A stretch of DNA of 56,675 nt from Bdellovibrio sp. GTDB taxonomy: Bacteria > Bdellovibrionota > Bacteriovoracia > Bacteriovoracales > Bacteriovoracaceae. Below the pieces are notes generated by a model that did not search any database, was not told the DNA's origin, and saw nothing but the letters and a program-made list of their open reading frames with translations. The position numbers and the translations under genes were made by a program. The DNA lies in the NCBI GenBank assembly GCA_016187935.1, contig JACPIU010000023.1:1-56675 (forward strand). Direction: 5' to 3'. This document shows, piece after piece, positions 14,668 through 23,008 of this stretch; positions within the stretch are counted from its first letter, which is position 1, and the number at the start of each line of letters is the position of its first letter.

Positions 14668-16781
14668 GACTCTCCTCCTTGGACACATTGAAGTGGTTCT
14701 AGAATGTTATCCAAGTGGCGTGGATATAATCTAGAGCTGCTATTGCTCTTGTTCATCAGCGAATCAGGTTCTCCCAATCGGCTAAACGGTTTGGCGGAAG
14801 AGGAATATTCATCCGCCAGGCCCATCAAATGCACGACTTCATGCCTTATCACACCAGGTGGGCTCCTCAAAGTATAATTGCCGCTATTTGCCCGATCCAA
14901 TCTGTAAGGTTCTGTGGCCAATCTATTATTATAATCGGTCACGCATTGAGCGGCCGGAGGTGTCGGAGTTCTGTCAGCGCAGCGGGCGAGAAAAAGCTCT
15001 CGAACATCATTACAATTGGATCTAACGCCTGTTCCATTGGAGGCGGTGACATCCATATTGTAACACTCATGGATTGAGACAAGTGGTTCTGCGGCATTGG
15101 GGTCTGTCGTGGGGACCATGGTAATGTTGAATTTTAATCCGGGAATTCTCTGCATCCCTTCCCTTGGATTATTATCGCCATCCGAAGGATTGGGGCAGGA
15201 TGTGGGTGTCACACTATCCATGGGAGTAAAATTGGCCACTTGTCCGGTGGAACAGTTGAGAAATCCCTCCGTATCTCTTTTCCATTCTTGAAGTTTGGTG
15301 GCCATGGCATCAGGAATACCATCGCCATTCGCATCCGCTCCTCCAAGGGACGCTCCCACCAGCATGTTAATAGAGAGATTGATTGTATAGGGGGCATCCG
15401 CCGGTGTTTCCGGTCTTGTAATATTAAAATGATTTTCAGAGCCATAGGGCCAGTCATTGACTTTTCTCCTGGAAACCGTCACAGGAGTGGCCCCTGGCAA
15501 CGGGCCTCCACTGATCCCCTGACAATTTTTTTCCCTTTTGACTGAGTTGAGCACATTTGATTCGCACAGGACCGCTTGGGCCAGATAGCGTTCACTGGGT
15601 GTCATATCCAAGAGCGCCTGACGAACCATATTTGGTCTTCTGAAGGCCAAAATTCGAATGGCATTCAAATCATCAGTGGCAGCGGGCGCCTCTCCCGCAT
15701 CAGGACAAGACAGGCCGGAGCAGAGGCAATTGAACTCTGAGCGCATTTGGGCAGCATGGGCGCTTTTAACACGCGCCACTTGCTCAGTGTAAGCTGTATA
15801 GGCCTTCTTTAATAAACTTCCCTCTGGAGCATCAATTCCCGCCTGCACCGCACTTTCAAATTTGGCCTCTAGGTTTGTATAGTTGGAGTCGTCATTTTGT
15901 TGAATGCCATTTTGCAACTCTTGATCACCAAGAACTTTCGCTTGTACCAAAGTCGTGACGGCATCATCCCCTGCTGCTTCATTAGCACCAATCAAAGTTG
16001 AAATATGATCAAACAAGGGATCGGTCTCACTCGAACGAATGGTAAAGCCTCCGGGATTGCGTGATCCGACTTGCTGAGCATTGTGCCGCCAAAGAGCAGG
16101 AAAGGAACTTTTTAAGCGGTACTGAGTATATTGCATTGGAAGACAGCGCTGCCTGTTGGTTTCAGTAACAGTGGCACAATTATAATCGAGGGTATTCTTC
16201 TGCATAAAATGATCAAGTCGCTTGGAGTATAAGAGGGCCTTGGACATATTTTCGCCATCGACAGTGCGATTTACCGCATCTCTTTTCTCCCTGGCCGATG
16301 CATTCAGCATGCGAGAACGAGCGAGAATTCCGTTGCCGGTGAGATTTGTCCAAATTTCCGAGTTCTCAGGAATACAAGCAGGACGCGGCAATCGAGGTGC
16401 CCTGGGCGCAAGCCCGCCTACCGCATTTAATTGATAAGCATAATACTCGGCGGCCTGTTCTCTCAATCTCGTGAGCACCAAATTTTTCATATTAGGCCCC
16501 AGGAAACGCGTCACAGGCGGAGTACCGTCATCATCTGTCCGACGACAAAACTGCTCTAAATAGTATTGCCGATCACTTTCGCGGCATTGAAATTGAAAAG
16601 CATGCGCCCCTTCGGCCTCCGAAGTCGAGAGAAAACCATAACCACCATAACTTCGGCCATAAGTCCCGTTCTCTTCAGAATAGACAGTTTCATTAATATC
16701 GGTGGAATCAGCAGGCGCATGAGCACTCACATTTTGGTTAACCAAAAACAGTGAGAGAACAATCAATTTACAAATTTGCAT
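14664..16781 (-). CDS. secreted HEXXH zinc metallopeptidase, metzincin-like
   Basis: About 705 residues from ATG 16781, which has GAGGGG six bases upstream; the signal is MQICKLIVLSLFLVNQNVSA. Near residue 646 is RHEVVHLMGLADEY, an HEXXHxxGxxD-type zinc site, and downstream the SLMNKSNSSS stretch could be a Met-turn; both are metzincin traits with the third ligand as Asp rather than His. Upstream are a helical region with many Cys (FNCLCSGLSC, QCRESDRQYY) and a calcium-like DANGDGIPDAM loop near residue 480. The catalytic module is at the C-terminus, unusual for a secreted protease, so the long N-terminal part may be a pro-region or targeting domain. The exact peptidase family is not settled. 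Confidence 0.78.
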   Translation of the reverse strand: MQICKLIVLSLFLVNQNVSAHAPADSTDINETVYSEENGTYGRSYGGYGFLSTSEAEGAHAFQFQCRESDRQYYLEQFCRRTDDDGTPPVTRFLGPNMKNLVLTRLREQAAEYYAYQLNAVGGLAPRAPRLPRPACIPENSEIWTNLTGNGILARSRMLNASAREKRDAVNRTVDGENMSKALLYSKRLDHFMQKNTLDYNCATVTETNRQRCLPMQYTQYRLKSSFPALWRHNAQQVGSRNPGGFTIRSSETDPLFDHISTLIGANEAAGDDAVTTLVQAKVLGDQELQNGIQQNDDSNYTNLEAKFESAVQAGIDAPEGSLLKKAYTAYTEQVARVKSAHAAQMRSEFNCLCSGLSCPDAGEAPAATDDLNAIRILAFRRPNMVRQALLDMTPSERYLAQAVLCESNVLNSVKREKNCQGISGGPLPGATPVTVSRRKVNDWPYGSENHFNITRPETPADAPYTINLSINMLVGASLGGADANGDGIPDAMATKLQEWKRDTEGFLNCSTGQVANFTPMDSVTPTSCPNPSDGDNNPREGMQRIPGLKFNITMVPTTDPNAAEPLVSIHECYNMDVTASNGTGVRSNCNDVRELFLARCADRTPTPPAAQCVTDYNNRLATEPYRLDRANSGNYTLRSPPGVIRHEVVHLMGLADEYSSSAKPFSRLGEPDSLMNKSNSSSRLYPRHLDNILEPLQCVQGGES

Positions 16782-16909
16782 TGCAAACCCCTCTGATGTT
16801 ATCGGCGATGGGAGGAAGAGAGATAAATTTTCAAGAGGATAGAATACTAATTTCAAGTACTTAGATAGAAACTTACCACCATTATTGCAGACCGGTTTAT
16901 ACTGAAGCG

Positions 16910-18079
16910 ATGAGATTGCTTAAATCTGCCAGATTATGCTTTTTACTTTTTTATTCTTTTCAGGTGCTGGCAGAATGTTCGCTGCTCAGTGGTTGGGCCG
17001 ATCTTTCTTCGGTTGTCCAACTCGAAACAGATATCCATACCATCATTATGGCAAATAACGAGCATCGAAGTGCCTCATACGAAAGGTGCCAAACCGCCAT
17101 TGCAAAAATTATTATCGCCTATGAAGACATCAAGGCATTGGCCAGGCAGGAATATCCTTCGTATTACGCGCAAAAGTTAAATGCCCATTTCAATGACAAT
17201 CCCTTGCACTCGAAATTCAATTTCATGGCGAAGTATTTGATGACCGGCCAGGTTCAAGCAACCTTGGACAATTTTGTTGAAATGACAAAATCAGGAAATG
17301 CAGGTGCGGCTGAAGTCGGGCGACAATTGATTCAATTTATTTCAAATAAATACCAATTTATTAATAATGATCAAAAGAGCGCACATCCAGATGGCCCGCA
17401 TATTATCCCTCTGACAAAGGTGAACTGTCCGTACCCGGGAAGACCCTATCATTTAGAAAAACTGGTGCATGAGGGAACGGCCATTCCCAGACAAAGATTC
17501 TGCTCTGTGGGAGGAGGATTTTCTGGAAAATATTACCCTTATCAAACCCAAGCTTCGAGTATGGGGTTCGAATTAAGAGGAACAACCGTGCTTGCCCATT
17601 ATTGTGAACAAGACAATCAAAGTTCAATTGTTGAGACAGGTTTTTGGATTTTTAGCAGCTCTCAGAAAAAGATCAATTCAAAAACCACCTGCTATACCTT
17701 TGATTTGATCCAGAAATCATACTTGCAGTCTGCCAAGGAACTTTTTCCGGTTGAACCATCAGGAGTTTATGTCGAGGTGGATTTTCACGATGGTTTTACC
17801 GAACATTATACCAAAAAGCTGGGCCAAAACCCTGATCTCCCGGATAAAATAAAAAGCCGCGATGAATGGTGGGAGGAAAGAACGGCCAATGGTTACGCTC
17901 CTCAATTTGAGAATTTTTTCAAGCAGCACTATCCTGATGATTGTGCCAAAAATCATCCGTTTTTGGGGCCCTTTGCTAGCAACTCGGAGTCCGTACGAAG
18001 TCTCGATACTTCCCCGGCCTTTTGGTATTATGAAAGGGCCGGAATACCACCCCCCCATCCCTTCCTTTTCAGGCATTAA
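16910..18079 (+). CDS. secreted protein of unknown function
   Basis: 389 residues with a clear signal peptide (CFLLFYSFQVLAEC). The mature part starts with an alpha-helical region to about residue 150 (Gln/Ala/Lys-rich), then a Gly- and aromatic-rich beta region with Cys (RFCSVGGGFSGKYYPY, AHYCEQDNQSS) and a C-terminal stretch with many Trp and His (DEWWEERTANGY, KQHYPDDCAKNH). It is divergent from the metallopeptidase, with about 130 nt between them. I do not recognise a family; a secreted enzyme is possible. Confidence 0.7.
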   Translation: MRLLKSARLCFLLFYSFQVLAECSLLSGWADLSSVVQLETDIHTIIMANNEHRSASYERCQTAIAKIIIAYEDIKALARQEYPSYYAQKLNAHFNDNPLHSKFNFMAKYLMTGQVQATLDNFVEMTKSGNAGAAEVGRQLIQFISNKYQFINNDQKSAHPDGPHIIPLTKVNCPYPGRPYHLEKLVHEGTAIPRQRFCSVGGGFSGKYYPYQTQASSMGFELRGTTVLAHYCEQDNQSSIVETGFWIFSSSQKKINSKTTCYTFDLIQKSYLQSAKELFPVEPSGVYVEVDFHDGFTEHYTKKLGQNPDLPDKIKSRDEWWEERTANGYAPQFENFFKQHYPDDCAKNHPFLGPFASNSESVRSLDTSPAFWYYERAGIPPPHPFLFRH

Positions 18080-18118
18080 AAGTATCCGCACCGCTTGATC
18101 TCTCTTTGTGTTCCTTTT

Positions 18119-19252
18119 TCAACCTGACTTGGCTTTAGTGTGATTATTTCGCAGCCGCGCAAACCAAGAAGTTTTTGAAGATGACTGATCTAGATTTACG
18201 GCCCTTAACTCTTCAAACAATTCTTTTTCGCGGGATTTTAGATGTTCCGGAATTTGGATATCAATTGTGACATAAAGATCACCATGTCCTGAGCTATGGG
18301 ATTTAGGTAATCCCTTACCCTTCACCCGCAAAGAAGTTTGGGCCTGTGTTCCGCTTGGGACTTTGACAATGACATCATCGTTTAAGGTGGGAATTTGTAT
18401 TTTTGTTCCAAGAACGGCGTCATAAACAGGAATGGTGGCGGAATAAAAAAGATCCGGTCCGAGACGTTGGAAGTTTGGGTCTTTTTTTGTTTGGATAATG
18501 ACCAACAAATCGCCGGGACCACCGTTCCCTATCGGCCCTTCACGGCCTTGCTTGGCAATTCTCAAAACCGTGCCATCCTCCACCCCGGGAGGGATAAGGA
18601 CTTCGATGCCTTTTTCTCTGTTGATAAAACCCATACCCGAGCATTGAGAACAGGGATTTTCAATAATGCTTCCCTTGCCATGACATTTTGAACAGGGGCG
18701 AATTTGCTGAAATACCATATTGTGAGTTGTATGACTGGCAACGGTTTGTCCGGTTCCTTGACAGAGATCGCAAGTCTTGGGGCCGCTTCCAGCCGCGGCC
18801 CCACTGCCATGGCAAAGATCACAGGATTCTTTTCGCTTTAAATTAATATTTTCTGAACCACCGGTCATAATTTTTGATAATGGCACTTCCACTAGAATTT
18901 CAATATCCTTCCCTCGTCTACGCTGATATCGATAACGGTCAAAGAAATGCTCAAAGAGAGGGCCGCCAAAATCGCCAAAAATTTCATCAAAGTTAATTCC
19001 GCCAAAGAGATCATCAGGTCTAAAATCCGAGAGGCCCTCAAAACCGTGGGCATCATATTGACGCTTTTTATCCGGATCGGACAAAATGGCATACGCTTCG
19101 GCGATTTCTTTAAAGCGCTCTTCGGCACCTGGTTCTTTATTTCGGTCAGGATGATAGCGCATGGCCAAGTCACGAAAAGCATCTTTGATTTGTTTTTCAT
19201 CCGCTTGCTTGGAGATTCCTAGGATTTCGTAATAATCTCTTTTTGCCACCAC
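18119..19252 (-). CDS. dnaJ: DnaJ co-chaperone
   Basis: 377 residues with the full type-I layout: J-domain with HPD at 34-36, a Gly/Phe-rich linker (FGGINFDEIFGDFGGP), four CxxCxGxG zinc modules (CDLCHGSG, CDLCQGTG, CSKCHGKG, CSQCSGMG), then the two beta-sandwich substrate domains and a dimer region. It stimulates DnaK ATPase and delivers substrate. It lies 27 nt after dnaK on the same strand. The start is GTG at 19252, with no ATG available. grpE is not in the block, which suggests this is an extra dnaK-dnaJ copy rather than the main heat-shock locus. Confidence 0.93.
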   Translation of the reverse strand: MVAKRDYYEILGISKQADEKQIKDAFRDLAMRYHPDRNKEPGAEERFKEIAEAYAILSDPDKKRQYDAHGFEGLSDFRPDDLFGGINFDEIFGDFGGPLFEHFFDRYRYQRRRGKDIEILVEVPLSKIMTGGSENINLKRKESCDLCHGSGAAAGSGPKTCDLCQGTGQTVASHTTHNMVFQQIRPCSKCHGKGSIIENPCSQCSGMGFINREKGIEVLIPPGVEDGTVLRIAKQGREGPIGNGGPGDLLVIIQTKKDPNFQRLGPDLFYSATIPVYDAVLGTKIQIPTLNDDVIVKVPSGTQAQTSLRVKGKGLPKSHSSGHGDLYVTIDIQIPEHLKSREKELFEELRAVNLDQSSSKTSWFARLRNNHTKAKSG

Positions 19253-19279
19253 AATTTAATACCTATCTATATATATGTT

Positions 19280-21121
19280 TTAGGCGGAGTGTTCACGACT
19301 TGTTTCCTTATATTCCGCGTCGACAACACGTCGATCTTTCTCTCCTTTAGAAGCATTAGGATCCCTAGTTTTATCTGCACCATGAGCATAAATGACCTTT
19401 CCAATCTCTTGGAGAAGCAGTTTAAGCTCTTCAGATTTTTTATCCGCCAGAATAGCGTCGCGCTTTTCAACTGCCGCTTTTGTTTCTTTAAGCTTATCTT
19501 GAATTTTATTGTTCAAGGTTTGATCAAGTTGACTGCCAAATTCCGCCAGAGTTTTCTCGGCCTCATAACAAATTCCATCGGCCATATTGATTTTGTCCGC
19601 GGCATCTCGGCGTTTTTTATCTTCCTCGGCATATTTCTCAGCATCTTTTATCATACGTTGTTTCTGAAGCTCATCAAGCCGTGTTGAACCAGTTATGCTG
19701 ATTGATTGGGACTTCTGGGTCGCCAGATCTTTTGCCATAACATTGAGAATACCGCTCGAATCAATATCAAATGTTACTTCGATTTTTGGAATACCACGCG
19801 GAGCGGGTGCCAAACCATCCAAATTGAACAGACCTAAACTGGTATTATCACTCACCATGGGTCTTTCACCTTGAAAAACCTGAATCGTTACGGAAGTCTG
19901 CATACTTTCCGCGGTGGTAAATATTTCGCTCTTTTTAATCGGAATGGGGGTATTTCTCGGAATGAGTGGCGTGGCGACACCACCCAAAGTTTCAATCCCC
20001 AAAGTCAGCGGAGTGACATCCACAAGCACAATATTTGAGACCTGTCCGGCCAAAACAGCGGCCTGGATAGCGGCACCACTGGCAACGCACTCCATGGGAT
20101 CAACCCCTGCCTCTGCTTTGCGTTTCAAATAATCTTCAAAAAAATTTCGCACAATAGGCATTCGCGTGGGGCCACCAACAAAGACAATTCTATCAATTTG
20201 GTTTGAAGTGAGTTTTGAATCCTGCAGTGCTTGCTCAAGGGGTTTCCGGCAACGATCGACCACCGAGCGAATCTGTCGTTCAAGTTCAGTGCGGGTTAAA
20301 TCCATTTCCAAATGAAAAGGTGAACCTTTGCTCAATCCAAGGTATGGCAGACTTATGTGGGCAACAGTGCTGGTGGTAAGTTCGATCTTGGCCATTTCAA
20401 CCGCTTCTCTGACTCTGGCCTCAGCTTTTCGGTCGCCTTTAATATAAAATTCATGCTCTCTTTGAACCCGATCGACGAGATAATCAAACAACTTCTGATC
20501 CATATCGACCCCGCCAAGCTGGGTATCACCGCTGGTTGCTTTGACTTGAAAAACCCCTTTGCCAAATTCCATAATTGTTACATCGAGAGTCCCGCCACCT
20601 AAGTCGATGACTGCAATCTTCAAATCTTCCCCTAGTCGATCAAGGCCATAGGCCAACGAAGCCGCCGTTGGTTCATTGACCAATCGTTCAACATTGAGCC
20701 CTGCTATTTTACCGGCATCTTTAGTAGCATTTCGTTGATTATCGTCGAAATAGGCCGGAACTGTTACAACACACTTTTCCACCTTTTCACCCAAAAATGC
20801 TTCAGCATCACGCTTAATCTTTTGCAGCAAAAAAGAAGATAATTGTTCGGGTGAAAATTCTCGGTCTCTAAGCTTAAATGTCTTGCGAACACCCATACTG
20901 CGTTTAAAACCAGTTATCGTGCCTTCAGGATTTGAAGCCGCTTGCCTCTTGGCCGGCTCGCCAACCAAGAGCTGACCTTCAGCGGTCACGGCAACATAAC
21001 TCGGGAAAGCTTTCCCCCCGATACTAATACCCTCAGCACTGGGAATAATGACAGGTCTACCATCCCGGAGAACGGCGGCGGCTGAATTAGAGGTCCCAAG
21101 ATCTATTCCAATGATGGCCAT
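19280..21121 (-). CDS. dnaK: Hsp70 chaperone DnaK
   Basis: 613 residues. The ATPase half shows GIDLGTSNSAAAV at the start, the NEPTAASLAYG block, IAVIDLGGGTLDVTI and FVGGPTRMP; the substrate half begins at DVTPLTLGIET. The C-terminus ends VVDAEYKETSREHSA, similar to but shorter than the common DnaK tail. It folds proteins together with DnaJ. GAGGAATTT lies just upstream of the ATG. The gene follows the CBS protein by about 37 nt and precedes dnaJ, so the three probably form an operon. The GTSNSAAA (rather than GTTNS) variant is typical of secondary DnaKs, an inference from memory. Confidence 0.95.
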   Translation of the reverse strand: MAIIGIDLGTSNSAAAVLRDGRPVIIPSAEGISIGGKAFPSYVAVTAEGQLLVGEPAKRQAASNPEGTITGFKRSMGVRKTFKLRDREFSPEQLSSFLLQKIKRDAEAFLGEKVEKCVVTVPAYFDDNQRNATKDAGKIAGLNVERLVNEPTAASLAYGLDRLGEDLKIAVIDLGGGTLDVTIMEFGKGVFQVKATSGDTQLGGVDMDQKLFDYLVDRVQREHEFYIKGDRKAEARVREAVEMAKIELTTSTVAHISLPYLGLSKGSPFHLEMDLTRTELERQIRSVVDRCRKPLEQALQDSKLTSNQIDRIVFVGGPTRMPIVRNFFEDYLKRKAEAGVDPMECVASGAAIQAAVLAGQVSNIVLVDVTPLTLGIETLGGVATPLIPRNTPIPIKKSEIFTTAESMQTSVTIQVFQGERPMVSDNTSLGLFNLDGLAPAPRGIPKIEVTFDIDSSGILNVMAKDLATQKSQSISITGSTRLDELQKQRMIKDAEKYAEEDKKRRDAADKINMADGICYEAEKTLAEFGSQLDQTLNNKIQDKLKETKAAVEKRDAILADKKSEELKLLLQEIGKVIYAHGADKTRDPNASKGEKDRRVVDAEYKETSREHSA

Positions 21122-21158
21122 ATAAATTCCTCGATTGCAATTGCACTTTAAATTTTTC

Positions 21159-21629
21159 TTAAATTTTAATGCCTTTCTTGGTCGGGAGAGTTATCCCTTT
21201 TTCCTTGTTAATTTGCGTTTCATTAATTTTCGCCAAATTATTCATTTCTTCACTCATCAGCTCCAAAAGATCATCAGCGCAAACGATACCATACAGGGTA
21301 CCATCCTCATTAATGACTGGAATTCGTTTTACCCCGCTTTCACGCATTTTTACGATTGTTTCAAAGATTCCTTCGCTCACTTTAACCGTGATCGGCGCAC
21401 TTTGCATGATATTTTCAACTCGCAATTCCTGAGGCCTTGGCGATGAACCAACCGCTAAAGCGATATCACGATCAGTAATCATCCCTGCCGGAATTTTTTT
21501 ACCATTCATGCCTTCCGTGACGACGACGCTTCCAACATGATTTTTTTGCATAACATTCGACACATTTAAAAGCGTAGATTTTTTGTCGATTGTGACCACA
21601 TTAGTTTTGCAAATAGATTTAATCGCCAT
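21159..21629 (-). CDS. CBS-domain protein
   Basis: 156 residues with two tandem CBS domains (about 6-65 and 73-135): SVVVTEGMNGKKIPAGMITDRDIA, and VKRIPVINEDGTLYGIVCADDLLEL. Such pairs bind adenine nucleotides and act as sensors of energy state or of DNA/RNA ligands. GGGGGAG just before the ATG at 21629 supports the start. It heads the dnaK-dnaJ set and is divergent from the structured RNA and archease-rtcB, so it could sense AMP/ATP for the chaperone block. Partner unknown. Confidence 0.9.
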   Translation of the reverse strand: MAIKSICKTNVVTIDKKSTLLNVSNVMQKNHVGSVVVTEGMNGKKIPAGMITDRDIALAVGSSPRPQELRVENIMQSAPITVKVSEGIFETIVKMRESGVKRIPVINEDGTLYGIVCADDLLELMSEEMNNLAKINETQINKEKGITLPTKKGIKI

Positions 21630-21714
21630 GCTTCTCCCCCTATTCTAATAAAAACCTTGTTATACTTTAAATCCGTTAGTAAGGAAGTATCGCTACCACT
21701 GCTTATCTCATACT

Positions 21715-22532
21715 GTGACAATATCCCTCTCAGTACAGTGACAACACTCAAATTGAATCTTCAATCAAAGAGAGTAAAATTCATCCTGTTTGAAGGTAGC
21801 GAAGCTATCCGATCCTTCGCAGGTGAAAGTCCTGACAGGAAAAGGGTCTTATGGTTTCTGAAACTTCCGCCATGAATTGAAAAGGTGACTTTTTAATTTA
21901 ATGCTGGTGCAAAAAAAGGAATTGAATACTCCTTGAAGTTAACCGATAGGTTGTAGCGCAAGTGAACTTTTTTACTTCAAATTGTCTTGCTCCCATGGAA
22001 GCAAGCAAGAGTTTGCCGAACCTGTTTCAAACAAGGTTAAGGCCCCTGCCATTCACCAAGAGATAAGACAGAGGCAGTGAATGGATTCTCTGAAGTATTA
22101 GGGATGACATATCGGGAAGGATGATCGGAGAAAGCTCGGAACCACTTGTAGGAAGTTGAGGAAGATCACTTTCCTCTTAACGACAAAGGGGAAACTTTTT
22201 GTCGCCAACAAGCGGGACGGTAGAGGCCGTGAAGCATTAAAGTTACAGGCAGCAAAACCTTTAACCAAGCGAGGGCCTCTAGGGTTGAGTTTTTAGGCTT
22301 ATAATCTAAAAACTCCAATAGTGGTTTCGACAGTCAAATGTTGAAACGAAGAACGCAGGTCAAGCTCATCCTGTTGGTGTATGACATGATCGTCTAAAAC
22401 CAATAGTTGAATGCGAATGCAGCGTTTGAAATACTGGCCCTTCGCCGTACTGGGGAAAACCTAACGTGCGGTAAAAAAGGAAAGGTGGCGGACTTTTAGA
22501 GGATTTAGTTCTGAAAAAAGTCTGCCGTCTAT
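21715..22532 (+). ncRNA. large structured RNA, group II intron-like, without ORF
   Basis: About 800 nt without a coding frame but full of base-paired elements. At 22441-22475 is a hairpin with the layout of group II domain V: a lower helix TTCGCCGTA against TGCGGTAAA with a CGC-type triad, a two-base CG bulge on the 3' side, a short upper helix and a GA-rich loop. It is imperfect: one C-A mismatch low in the stem and a five-base loop. A domain VI-like hairpin follows at 22487-22525. Upstream, CAGG-TGAAAGT-CCTG at about 21820-21835 and further helices (TAGAGGCC with GGCCTCTA at 22221-22280, a 10-bp hairpin at 22287-22315) resemble domains I-IV. Candidate 5' end GTGAC at 21715; a second is GTGAC at 21739. 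Neither end is proven. It could be an old, degenerate intron or another large RNA class. Confidence 0.5.
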
Positions 22533-22567
22533 CTCTAATTTATTTTAATTTTAATTTCTGGTAACCT

Positions 22568-22987
22568 ATGACCACTTTGAAATGGGAACATTTTTCACAT
22601 GAAGCAGATGTGGGCATTCGTGGTTTTGGCAGTACCATGGAAGAAGCATTTGCTATGGCCATCATTGCTTTAACCGCAATCGTCGCAAATCCTGATACGG
22701 TAGAACCAAAAATAAAAATTCAAATTACGTGTCACGACGAAGATGTGGAGTTGCTTTTTTATGATTGGATAAATTCTGTCATCTATGAAATGGATACAAA
22801 AAATATGCTTTTTTCAATTGCCAAAGTTCATATTGATAATTCCTATCTGGAAGGTGAGATCTGGGGTGAAATAATTGTACCTGAGAAGCATGATCCTGCT
22901 GTAGCGGTCAAAGGAGCAACCATGACAGAGCTGAAAGTCAGCACGACGGGCAAGCAATGGATCACTCAATGTGTCGTTGATGTTTGA
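22568..22987 (+). CDS. archease, RtcB cofactor
   Basis: 139 residues matching archease over its length: FSHEADVGIRGFGSTMEEAF near the start with the conserved D and G, AMAIIALTAIV, the DEDVELLFYDWINSVIYEMDT helix, and VKGATMTELKV near the end. Archease helps RtcB through guanylation and makes it multi-turnover. It is 21 nt upstream of rtcB on the same strand. It has no strong ribosome site; its ATG lies about 35 nt after the end of the intron-like RNA, so its leader consists mostly of that RNA. Confidence 0.92.
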   Translation: MTTLKWEHFSHEADVGIRGFGSTMEEAFAMAIIALTAIVANPDTVEPKIKIQITCHDEDVELLFYDWINSVIYEMDTKNMLFSIAKVHIDNSYLEGEIWGEIIVPEKHDPAVAVKGATMTELKVSTTGKQWITQCVVDV

Positions 22988-23008
22988 TGAGTCTATAGGA
23001 GGCCGCAC

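Noticed and set aside
22487-22529. Hairpin read as a rho-independent terminator before archease
   Set aside because: The stem is good but no U-run follows directly, and its position after the domain V-like hairpin fits domain VI better.
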